The position numbers and the translations under genes were made by a program. Source: Bacteroidota bacterium (GTDB lineage Bacteria; Bacteroidota; Rhodothermia; Rhodothermales; UBA10348). Taken from it: a stretch of DNA of 6,985 nucleotides. The notes below the pieces were generated by a model. That model saw only the letters and a program-made list of their open reading frames with translations, was not told the DNA's origin and did not search any database. The stretch is from the NCBI GenBank assembly GCA_024640835.1, contig JAHEEH010000096.1:1-6985 (forward strand), written 5' to 3'. Shown one piece after another: positions 1 to 6,310 of this stretch; position 1 is the stretch's first letter; each line of letters opens with the position of its first letter.

Positions 1-652
1 TCTTGCGGACGTTGCCGTCGATCACGATATCCTCGTCCGACACGGAATCGATGCGCTTGAAGCTGACCCGGAGCTGCTCCGGCTTCTCCACATCCCCGTA
101 TTCATCCTTCGTGCCACTCTGGAAGGCAATGTCGAGCGTCCGATTCCGATAGATGGAGTCCCGGGCACTGGTCGATATGATCGCATCCATGAACTCCTCG
201 CCCATGCCCATGTCGATGGATGCGACTTCCAGAAGGGACGCCGCCAGGCCCTGGTGATACCTCAGGCGGACGATCAGTCGTTCGCGGCCCGACGCGTGGG
301 GAGCCACCCAGAAGTGGTCCACCGGCAGAAGGACCTCTTCGTCGTGCGCCACGGGCCAGGCGAGTCGCGCGGCCTTCGTCAGCATCCTCGAGGCCCAGGC
401 CGGCGGGGCGCTGTGCAGAATCGAATTCAGATCCTCGACGTTCTGCGATTCGACCCGGGTGACGCCCGTAAGCCCATCGAGAAGCGTTTCGACGGCCCGG
501 AACAGGTCCACGAAGCGAAAGGCCGGGAGCTGCTTCGACGCAGTGCGGTACGAAGCCACCGGCGCTGGAGCGATCCGCCGCACCAGGAGGCTGGTGATGT
601 CTTGTGGCGGCGGTGCCGGCGTGCCGAAGAAATTATCCAGAATGCTGCTCAT
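1..652 (-). CDS. Probable AAA+ ATPase, N-terminal 217 residues only (3' end outside window)
   Basis: The reading frame opens at an ATG (650-652) preceded by AAGGG (661-665) at 8-nt spacing and runs without a stop to base 1, giving 217 residues. The visible part contains no Walker A or B motif. Its last ~50 residues (SIYRNRTLDIAFQSG at 166-180, DEYGDVEKPEQLRVSFKRID at 183-202, DEDIVID at 206-212) resemble, from memory, the segment just before the ATPase core of a bacterial AAA family, where a DI(V/I)(I/L)D stretch precedes the GPPGTGKT P-loop. Residues 1-160 are a soluble domain I cannot assign, with no signal peptide or membrane segment. The gene stands alone downstream of tRNA-Lys and a hairpin, with its own promoter candidate at 742-770. 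What is seen is an intact open frame with good codon structure; the AAA assignment is inference, because the diagnostic motifs would lie outside the window. Substrate and partners are unknown. Confidence 0.62.
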   Translation of the reverse strand, partial: MSSILDNFFGTPAPPPQDITSLLVRRIAPAPVASYRTASKQLPAFRFVDLFRAVETLLDGLTGVTRVESQNVEDLNSILHSAPPAWASRMLTKAARLAWPVAHDEEVLLPVDHFWVAPHASGRERLIVRLRYHQGLAASLLEVASIDMGMGEEFMDAIISTSARDSIYRNRTLDIAFQSGTKDEYGDVEKPEQLRVSFKRIDSVSDEDIVIDGNVRK

Positions 653-660
653 GCGCGTAT

Positions 661-665
661 CCCTT
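661..665 (-). promoter_or_regulatory. Ribosome binding site of the AAA-like gene
   Basis: On the minus strand AAGGG lies 8 nt before the ATG at 652. It is the only purine-rich element near this start and fixes the chosen start codon. It also shows that this genome uses Shine-Dalgarno pairing at some genes, which makes its absence before parC and parE more notable. Confidence 0.6.
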
Positions 666-741
666 GATTGAACCGGGGATGGGACCAGGAATAACCGTTC
701 CGATCCGTGCTCCGGGCCCTCGTCCGATGGGTTATGCGACC

Positions 742-770
742 GAAATACACTCCCCGGCGCACGCAGTCAA
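742..770 (-). promoter_or_regulatory. Candidate sigma70-type promoter for the AAA-like gene
   Basis: On the minus strand TTGACT (765-770, five of six consensus bases) is followed by a 17-bp spacer and TATTTC (742-747, three of six). Transcription would begin near base 735, giving a leader of about 80 nt before the ATG at 652. The -35 box and exact spacing are good; the -10 is weak. The position, downstream of the tRNA-Lys hairpin and upstream of an isolated gene, is where a promoter is needed. If the host belongs to Bacteroidota proper, its promoters follow a different consensus and this match would mean less. Confidence 0.42.
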
Positions 771-1001
771 GATGATGTCCGGGAGGACCGGGGAGAATGA
801 CCGGCCCGTCATGGGTCCGGCCAACCTCTTCGTACGTCGATCTTTCGAAGCTCTTCGCTGCAGACGCCCCATTGCCGGCAGAATCCCCTCCGAGCGTGTA
901 GCGAATTGGAGGGAGCAATCACGTGGATTCACGGGTAGCGCGCACCGTGCGGTCGGGGGGTTCTTCGGTGTGGCTTCTCCAGCGGAACCGTGAATTGCCA
1001 T

Positions 1002-1026
1002 GAAGAAGCTTCTTCCCACGAAGAAG
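1002..1026. repeat. Palindrome GAAGAAGCTTCTTC with a third GAAGAAG arm
   Basis: Bases 1002-1015 are a perfect 14-bp palindrome, GAAGAAGCTTCTTC. After four bases (CCAC) the GAAGAAG arm occurs again at 1020-1026. The same 7-mer is therefore present three times in alternating orientation, and the middle copy can pair with either neighbour; pairing 1009-1015 with 1020-1026 gives a 7-bp hairpin with a 4-nt loop. On the minus-strand transcript this follows the GC-rich hairpin at 1025-1054 and supplies its CTTCTTC tail. It may be a secondary part of the terminator or a protein-binding site; the sequence alone does not decide. Confidence 0.6.
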
Positions 1027-1054
1027 GGCGACGCCGCTCGCGCGGCATCGCCCT
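1025..1054 (-). terminator. Strong GC-rich hairpin, probable terminator after tRNA-Lys
   Basis: On the minus strand a 13-bp stem (bases 1042-1054 paired with 1025-1037, one G-U pair) closes a GCGA tetraloop. It starts 5 nt after the CCA end of tRNA-Lys. The tail reads TCTTCGTGGG, only moderately U-rich, and then a second small hairpin formed by the GAAGAAG repeats follows. The likely role is to end the tRNA transcript and any readthrough from parC-parE and to protect the 3' end until processing. The hairpin is seen directly; intrinsic termination is inferred, because a clean U-tract is missing. Confidence 0.65.
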
Positions 1055-1059
1055 CGAAG

Positions 1060-1135
<76 letters not shown>

Positions 1136-1145
1136 GCAGAGCCCG

Positions 1146-1151
1146 AATATA
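1146..1151 (-). promoter_or_regulatory. Possible -10 element of tRNA-Lys with GC-rich discriminator
   Basis: On the minus strand TATATT (five of six consensus bases) lies 10 nt upstream of the mature tRNA 5' end at 1135. The bases after it, CGGGCTC, form a GC-rich discriminator of the kind found at stringently controlled stable RNA promoters in Enterobacteria. At 17-bp spacing the -35 position reads AGAACC, a poor match, so this is a weak candidate. The tRNA may instead be processed from the parC-parE transcript. Confidence 0.33.
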
Positions 1152-1212
1152 CGAGGACGTGTGCCTGCGGTTCTCGGCAAAGACGACGCTACTCGACCTT
1201 TTCATTCGAGCG

Positions 1213-3141
1213 TCAGACGTCCAGCTCCTCCACGTCTGCGGCGTGACGCATGATGAAGTCGAAGCGGGCAGACGCCTCCTTGCCCATGAGGTCGGATATC
1301 ACCTGTTCCGTCCTGAGTCGCTCGGCGTCCGGAACACTGATGCGAAGCAGACGCCGGCGATCGGGATCGAGCGTGGTCTCCCAAAGGGTTGCCGGCATCA
1401 TCTCACCCAGGCCCTTGAACCGCTGGACCTCGATCCGGGCCTGCCGGTTCTTCTTCAGGATCTCGCCTTCGATCTTCGCCCGGTCCGCATCGTCCAGCGC
1501 CCAGGCGGTCCTGTTTGCCGCATCGATCCGGTAGAGTGGCGGCTGGGCCAGGTACACGTACCCCTCGTCGATGAGCGGCCGCATGTACCGGTAGAAGAAC
1601 GTCAGCAGCAGCGTCGAGATGTGATGTCCGTCCGAGTCGGCATCCATGAGCAGGATGACCTTGTGGTAGCGGAGGTGCTCGAGCTTCAGGTGATCGCCGA
1701 GGCCGCACCCGAGAGCCTGCACCACGTTCGAGAGCTCCCGGTTCTCCGACACTTTCTTCAGCGTGGCCTGCTCCGCGTTCAGGACCTTGCCCCGAAGTGG
1801 GAGAATGGCCTGCACCCTTCGGTCCCGGCCCTGCTTGGCCGACCCGCCGGCCGAGTCGCCCTCGACGATGAAGATCTCGCTCTCGCCCGGATCGCGCGAC
1901 GAGCAGTCGGCGAGCTTGCCCGGGAGGTTCAGCCGATGCGACACGCTCGTGGCCCGCCTCACGCTCTGTACGGCCGCGCGACTCGCGTGGCGCGCCTTCG
2001 CCGCCTGGATCACCCGCGTGGCAATGGCCTCGCCCGTCGACGGGTGTCGATTCAGGAACTGCTCGAGTTCCACGCGCACCGCGCCCGCCACCACCGCTCG
2101 GGCCTCGGTGTTGTTCAGCTTTTCCTTGGTCTGACCCTGGAACTGCGGATCGACCATGTACAGGCTCACGAGGCCGACCAATCCCTCGCGGATGTCGTCC
2201 GCCGAGATCTCCAGCTTCTTCGGGAGGAGGTCGTGGGTCTCCATGTACGCGCGGACCGCGCTGCGCACGGCATCCTTCAGACCCTGTTCATGGGTCCCCC
2301 CGTCGACGGTGGGAATCCCGTTCACGAAGGATCGGATCGATTCGCGCGGCGACTCCGTCCACTGGAGCGCCACCTCGACGCGGGCTCCGTGCTGGAGCGT
2401 GGGCTGCCTGACGAAGAAGGCGTCCGCGTGCACGGGGCGCACCTTCTGCGTCTCGACCAGGCGCTGCTGGAATTCCAGGATGCCCCCTTCGTGGTGATAT
2501 TCCTGTCTGGAACCCGAGCCCTCGTCGCGGAAGAGGATGCGCAGGTTGCCGTTGAGGTACGTCTTGACCTCGAGCTGCTCGGCGATCCACTCCCGGTCGA
2601 ACTCGGTGGATTCGAAGATCTCGGGGTCCGGTCGGAAGAAGATGCTCGTCCCCGTACCCCTCGTCCCGTCGGCCGACTTCGAAAGCTTGGTCGTGGGCTT
2701 GCCGCGCGCGAAGCGCTGTACCCACGTGCCGCCGTCACGTCGGATCGTCGCGACGAGCTCTTCCGACAGGGCATTCACGACCGAAGCGCCGACGCCGTGC
2801 AGGCCGCCGGAGGTGACGTAACTGGTCGTATCGAACTTCCCGCCGGAATGCAGCGTCGTGAGAATCACCTCGACGGTCGGCAGCTTCCGCGTCGGATGGC
2901 GATCCACCGGAATCCCGCGACCGTTGTCCGTGACGGTGGCGGACCGGCCGTCCTTGTGGAGTATGACCTCGATATGGGTCGCATACCCGTTGGTGGCTTC
3001 ATCCACCGCATTGTCCACGATCTCCCAGAGAAGATGGTGAAGCCCGGGCTTGCCCGTGCCGCCGATGTACATCCCGGGGCGCTTTCGCACGGGTTCCAGG
3101 CCTTCGAGCACCTGGATGTCCTTTCCGGTGTATGTACTCAC
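1213..3141 (-). CDS. parE: DNA topoisomerase IV subunit B (ATPase/TOPRIM subunit)
   Basis: This is the 642-residue ATPase subunit of a type IIA topoisomerase; it binds ATP, dimerises to capture a DNA segment and provides the TOPRIM metal site for cleavage by ParC. The GHKL ATPase has E40 and N44 (EIVDNAVDEA), TDNGRGIP at 71-78 and GGLHGVGASVVNALS at 112-126. The transducer lysine lies in QTK at 337-339. The TOPRIM domain shows EGDSAGG at 427-433, the acidic DADSDG at 500-505 and QRFKGLGEM at 573-581. The length matches ParE (~630) and lacks the large TOPRIM insertion of enterobacterial GyrB (~800); DADSDG is ParE-like, whereas GyrB usually has DADVDG. The start is a GTG, chosen because homologues begin just before this point; it has no Shine-Dalgarno. 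The gene lies 34 bp after parC in one operon. A gyrase B assignment is the main alternative. Confidence 0.9.
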   Translation of the reverse strand: MSTYTGKDIQVLEGLEPVRKRPGMYIGGTGKPGLHHLLWEIVDNAVDEATNGYATHIEVILHKDGRSATVTDNGRGIPVDRHPTRKLPTVEVILTTLHSGGKFDTTSYVTSGGLHGVGASVVNALSEELVATIRRDGGTWVQRFARGKPTTKLSKSADGTRGTGTSIFFRPDPEIFESTEFDREWIAEQLEVKTYLNGNLRILFRDEGSGSRQEYHHEGGILEFQQRLVETQKVRPVHADAFFVRQPTLQHGARVEVALQWTESPRESIRSFVNGIPTVDGGTHEQGLKDAVRSAVRAYMETHDLLPKKLEISADDIREGLVGLVSLYMVDPQFQGQTKEKLNNTEARAVVAGAVRVELEQFLNRHPSTGEAIATRVIQAAKARHASRAAVQSVRRATSVSHRLNLPGKLADCSSRDPGESEIFIVEGDSAGGSAKQGRDRRVQAILPLRGKVLNAEQATLKKVSENRELSNVVQALGCGLGDHLKLEHLRYHKVILLMDADSDGHHISTLLLTFFYRYMRPLIDEGYVYLAQPPLYRIDAANRTAWALDDADRAKIEGEILKKNRQARIEVQRFKGLGEMMPATLWETTLDPDRRRLLRISVPDAERLRTEQVISDLMGKEASARFDFIMRHAADVEELDV

Positions 3142-3175
3142 GGTCGGGTCCGGGTCTGGTGAGGCACGGCGCGTC

Positions 3176-5506
3176 TCATGATCCGTTTCCGTTCGCGCGG
3201 ATTTCGACCGCCGTCTCGATCACCCTGACCAGTGTGCCCCTGTGGATCACCAGGCGGCCCTTGTTGCCCCTGTTCGACACCTCGAACTTGGTGGTCCGTA
3301 CGGTCTCCCGCCTCCCGCGGGAGGTTTCGACCTCCAGTCCCTGTCGTGCCGCCGAGGAAAGCGTGGCACCGAGCACTTCGTCCCCCGAATTCAGCCGCAT
3401 GGCGATGACCCCCTTCGCAGCCCCGCGGACGACCGGTATCTGGGACACCGGGAATATGAGCGCATTCCCGTTCCGCGATGCGAGGCAGACGTTCTCGTCG
3501 CCGGAGGCCGGCTCTGCACAAAGGACTGCATCGTTCCCGGAAAGGCGCATGAACTGCCTTCCCGACCGGATGGACGGCTCCGAAAAGGGCTCCAGGGGCA
3601 GCCGGAGGCACTGGCCCCAGGCCGATACGGCCACCACGTAAGGCCCGTCCGGATCCGTAGAGCCCGCGTCGAAGAGTCCGGGCTCGGAATGGACCGGGGG
3701 CGCGGGCTTCGGCAGCGCCCTCGGGTCGACGGATATGACGCCCACGACGTGCTCCTTGTCCGAGAAATCGAAGAGTTTCTGGACGGGGAGTCCGTGCCCC
3801 GTCGTACTCGGGAGACTCTCCACCCGGATCGTGTACGCCTTGCCGAAATTCGTCAGGAAGAGAATGGACTTCCGCGTCGATCCCGGCAGCACCCATCCCA
3901 CCGAATCACCGTCCCGTACGCGGATCGCGTCGATCTCCGTATAGGATCGCTGGCGCTTGAGCCATCCGTCACGCGTCACGATGACGTATACGTCCTCGTC
4001 CACGATGTAATCCTCGGCCGAGTACTCGTGGGCGTCGTCCGGACCGGCGACGGCCGTGCGGCGCGGCTGCGCGACCGCGTTGCGGACCTCGCGTAGTTCG
4101 TCGGAAATCAACGTCCAGCGCGCCTCCTCATCGTCGAGCAGCCCACGGAGCTCCGCCGCCGCCCTCTCCTTCTCTTCCAGCTCGCGACGAATGCCCTCGA
4201 TCTCCATCCTGGCAAGCTTGTAGAGCTTGGTTTCCAGGATGGCATCGGCCTGCACGTCATCCAGCCGGAAACGGTGCATGAGCCGCTGCGCGGCGTCGGC
4301 CTTGTTCTCGGACGACCGGATGATCCGGATGGCCTCGTCCAGCGCATCGAAGATCTTCTCGAATCCGCGCAGGATGTGGATCCGCTTCTCGAGCTGCTCC
4401 AGGTCGAAGCGCAGCCGACGGACCACCACCTCCATCCGGAAGTCGAGAAAGTGACGCAACACGGTGCCCAGGTCCACCCTCTCGGGCGCACAGACCTCCG
4501 GATTCTCCGTCGGCACGAGGCACGTCATGTTGACGTGGAACCGGGTCTGCAGGACCGTGTGCTTCAGGATGTACGCCATCGCGACGTCGGCATCCGTTCC
4601 CCGCTTCAGCTCGAGAACGATGCGGACCTCGTCGGTGGACTCATCCCGGACATCCACGACCTGGGGCAGCTTGCCCGCCACGATGTGCTCGGCGATCTGC
4701 TCGATGAGCATGCTCTTCGCCACACCGTAGGGAATGGACGTGATGATGACCCGCGTCTTCCCCTCCGCCTCGAACTCCCCTCTCAGCTCGACCGGTCCGT
4801 CGCCGCTCTCGTAGATCGCCCTCAGTTCGTCCTTCGTATTCAGGATGCGGCCACCCGTAGGGAAATCCGGCGCCGGAATGAACCGCTCGACCAGCTCGGC
4901 GACAGGTGCCTGTGGATGCTCCACCAGGTACAGCAACGCGTCGATCACCTCGGCCGGATGGTGCGGCGGGATGTTCGTGGCCATCCCGACCGCGATGCCG
5001 CTGGCCCCGTTCACGAGCAGATTGGGAAATCGGGCAGGAAGGACGACCGGCTCCGAAAGCGTGCCGTCGAAATTGGGGCGGAAGGCGACGGTACCCTTCC
5101 GGATCTCGCTGAGCAGCTCCATTGCCAGTGGCCGGAGCCGCGCCTCCGTATAGCGCATGGCAGCCGGAGAATCGCCGTCCAGCGAGCCGAAGTTTCCGTG
5201 GCCGTCCACGAGCGGCATCCGCAGCGAGAAGTCCTGGGCCATCCGCACCATGGCCTCGTAGATGGCCGAGTCCCCGTGCGGATGGTACTTGCCCATCACC
5301 TCGCCGACGACGGTCGCACTCTTGCGGTAGCGGCTGTCGGGGTACAGGTGCAGGTTCGCGAACATCGCATACAGGATGCGACGCTGGACGGGCTTCAGGC
5401 CGTCCCGGATGTCCGGAAGAGCCCTGCTCGTAATAACGGATAATGCGTAATTGAGGTACCGCTCACTGGTCGTTTCGTGCAGCGGAACCACTTCGACGAC
5501 CGGCAT
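3176..5506 (-). CDS. parC: DNA topoisomerase IV subunit A (DNA cleavage subunit)
   Basis: This 776-residue protein cleaves and rejoins both DNA strands and, with ParE, unlinks daughter chromosomes. The breakage-reunion domain has [21 protein letters not shown] at 28-48, [12 protein letters not shown] at 73-84, and the catalytic Arg118-Tyr119 in [11 protein letters not shown] coiled coil runs roughly 365-475. The C-terminal domain (about 503-765) shows about five beta-pinwheel blades with a Pro-rich linker at 593-622. The GyrA box (Q-R/K-RGG-R/K-G) is absent from the first blade, where [10 protein letters not shown] stands instead; only degenerate RGAAKG (694-699) and NRGNKG (745-750) occur later. 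This favours decatenating topoisomerase IV over gyrase. The quinolone-determining residues are S80 and E84, the sensitive-type pair of E. coli ParC. The ATG at 5506 is the only usable start: an in-frame TAA lies 24 bp upstream and no alternative start codon intervenes. It has no Shine-Dalgarno. Confidence 0.9.
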   Translation of the reverse strand: MPVVEVVPLHETTSERYLNYALSVITSRALPDIRDGLKPVQRRILYAMFANLHLYPDSRYRKSATVVGEVMGKYHPHGDSAIYEAMVRMAQDFSLRMPLVDGHGNFGSLDGDSPAAMRYTEARLRPLAMELLSEIRKGTVAFRPNFDGTLSEPVVLPARFPNLLVNGASGIAVGMATNIPPHHPAEVIDALLYLVEHPQAPVAELVERFIPAPDFPTGGRILNTKDELRAIYESGDGPVELRGEFEAEGKTRVIITSIPYGVAKSMLIEQIAEHIVAGKLPQVVDVRDESTDEVRIVLELKRGTDADVAMAYILKHTVLQTRFHVNMTCLVPTENPEVCAPERVDLGTVLRHFLDFRMEVVVRRLRFDLEQLEKRIHILRGFEKIFDALDEAIRIIRSSENKADAAQRLMHRFRLDDVQADAILETKLYKLARMEIEGIRRELEEKERAAAELRGLLDDEEARWTLISDELREVRNAVAQPRRTAVAGPDDAHEYSAEDYIVDEDVYVIVTRDGWLKRQRSYTEIDAIRVRDGDSVGWVLPGSTRKSILFLTNFGKAYTIRVESLPSTTGHGLPVQKLFDFSDKEHVVGVISVDPRALPKPAPPVHSEPGLFDAGSTDPDGPYVVAVSAWGQCLRLPLEPFSEPSIRSGRQFMRLSGNDAVLCAEPASGDENVCLASRNGNALIFPVSQIPVVRGAAKGVIAMRLNSGDEVLGATLSSAARQGLEVETSRGRRETVRTTKFEVSNRGNKGRLVIHRGTLVRVIETAVEIRANGNGS

Positions 5507-5515
5507 GGGTCGTGA

Positions 5516-5544
5516 ACAATAACGGAGTTACTGGGGATCGTCAA
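5516..5544 (-). promoter_or_regulatory. Candidate parC-parE promoter giving a leaderless transcript
   Basis: On the minus strand TTGACG (5539-5544, five of six) is separated by exactly 17 bp from TATTGT (5516-5521, four of six). Normal spacing from the -10 places transcription start at about 5508-5509, only 2-3 nt before the parC ATG at 5506. No Shine-Dalgarno precedes that ATG. Together these suggest a leaderless or near-leaderless mRNA. It lies in the only gap (85 bp) between the gpsA/AlbA_2 pair and the topoisomerase genes. Confidence 0.5.
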
Positions 5545-5591
5545 TGTACGAAAACGGCGTGACAACCGTGCGTCGCACCGGAGCGGCGACC

Positions 5592-6308
5592 TCAGGATCC
5601 GCCGGCCGCAAGCGTGAAGAAGTCGCTGGCCGGATCCAGGTGGTGGGCCAACAGTCCGGCCCGGGTCAACAGGACGAGCGTATGCGAGGCCACCCGCCGC
5701 GGCGCCCCGGAAATCCGTGCGAACTGGTCCACCGATATGCGACCGTACTCGTCCAGGTACCGCATCAGCGTGAGTTCCTTCTCACCGAACTCGAATCGGA
5801 CGTTGTCCGACGTGCCCCCGTACCGCATGAGGCGGATTGCCTCCCGACTGGCCGCCACGCTCATGTCCCGGATGCGCACGTACACCTGGCGGCGTTCTCC
5901 CTCGGCCGGGTCGACCACGTAGTGGGGCTTCTCGTGACTCTCCGGGATTTCTACCAGGATGACCTCACGCCGCCGGCTGACGGGAATCCGATACGTGTGA
6001 TGGCGAACCGGTGGATCGCAGAACGCGCCGAGCACCTCGTGCAGCGAGAATTCTTCCTCTTCCGGATCACGCACTCCGACAACGTGGCCCTCGTCCGTAA
6101 CCCCGATCAGGATGCGGCCGCCCCGTGCGTTCGCCAGTGCGGTCACCTCCTTGGCGAGGCGGCTGCCTTCGGGTACCCGCTTCTTGAACTCCAGCTGCTG
6201 CCCCTCCCCCATGGCTACGAGGCGACGAACGTCGTCCAGTCCGAGTCCGTCGAGGGCGTTTCCCCACCGGACGGCCGGCCTTCCCGATGCGGATCCGCCG
6301 ACGTACAC
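5592..6308 (-). CDS. AlbA_2 (Schlafen-fold) domain protein with C-terminal winged helix
   Basis: This 238-residue soluble protein has an AlbA_2/Schlafen domain (old name: divergent AAA_4), about residues 24-160, with GEGQQLEFKKR at 34-44, ALANARGGRILIGVTDEG at 57-74 and KPHYV at 127-131. A winged-helix-like segment (about 172-234) follows, with FGEKELTLMRYLDEYGRIS at 174-192 and a putative recognition helix around 203-217. The family is widespread and often annotated as an ATP-binding protein or transcriptional regulator without direct proof. Residues E35, E40 and D72 match the spacing of the acidic residues used for RNA cleavage in mammalian Schlafens. The GTG start at 6308 is chosen because GGAGGG lies 6 nt upstream and because the helix before GEGQQLEF belongs to the fold; a start at Met33 would remove that helix and has no Shine-Dalgarno. 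The start lies 2 nt after the gpsA stop, so the two are translationally coupled. The biological role is unknown. Confidence 0.82.
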   Translation of the reverse strand: MYVGGSASGRPAVRWGNALDGLGLDDVRRLVAMGEGQQLEFKKRVPEGSRLAKEVTALANARGGRILIGVTDEGHVVGVRDPEEEEFSLHEVLGAFCDPPVRHHTYRIPVSRRREVILVEIPESHEKPHYVVDPAEGERRQVYVRIRDMSVAASREAIRLMRYGGTSDNVRFEFGEKELTLMRYLDEYGRISVDQFARISGAPRRVASHTLVLLTRAGLLAHHLDPASDFFTLAAGGS

Positions 6309-6310
6309 GG

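Larger units (their letters stand above)
653..1059. other. Intergenic stretch between tRNA-Lys and the AAA-like gene
   Basis: These 407 bases contain no gene I can support. From the tRNA side they hold the hairpin at 1025-1054, the GAAGAAG palindrome cluster at 1002-1026 and the promoter candidate at 742-770. Short open frames exist on both strands (for example 649-918 minus and 604-993 plus), but their translations are rich in Arg, Gly and Pro, resemble no family I know and lack ribosome binding sites. The stretch 771-1001 shows only short imperfect inverted repeats of the kind expected by chance in GC-rich DNA. Confidence 0.6.

Noticed and set aside
841..870. Inverted repeat CGAAGctCTTCG in the intergenic stretch
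   Set aside because: A 5-bp stem with a 2-base loop cannot form a stable hairpin and is expected by chance.
649..918. An 89-codon minus-strand open frame whose TGA overlaps the ATG of the AAA-like gene
   Set aside because: The ATGA overlap looks like translational coupling, but the translation is low in hydrophobic core residues and matches nothing known, there is no Shine-Dalgarno at its start, and it spans the promoter candidate at 742-770. I judge it spurious, though a conserved homologue would change this.
1159..3162. A 667-codon open frame on the plus strand, antisense to the whole of parE
   Set aside because: It is an exact shadow of a well-conserved ParE frame. GC-rich third positions keep the opposite frame free of stops. 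The translation is rich in Arg, Leu and Val with no recognisable domain, and there is no ribosome binding site or spacing consistent with a gene.
3138..3896. A 252-codon minus-strand open frame overlapping the end of parC and the parE start
   Set aside because: It is in a different frame from the conserved ParC C-terminal blades, and its Gly/Arg-rich translation has no recognisable motif.
4274..5443. A 389-codon open frame on the plus strand, antisense to parC
   Set aside because: It lies entirely inside the conserved ParC catalytic domain and is explained by codon bias; its His/Arg/Asp-rich translation resembles no family.
5551..5569. Possible terminator after the AlbA_2 gene: small hairpin ACGG/CCGT followed by TTTT
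   Set aside because: The stem is only 4 bp plus one possible G-U pair with a long loop, too weak to support a call, so readthrough from gpsA into parC cannot be excluded.
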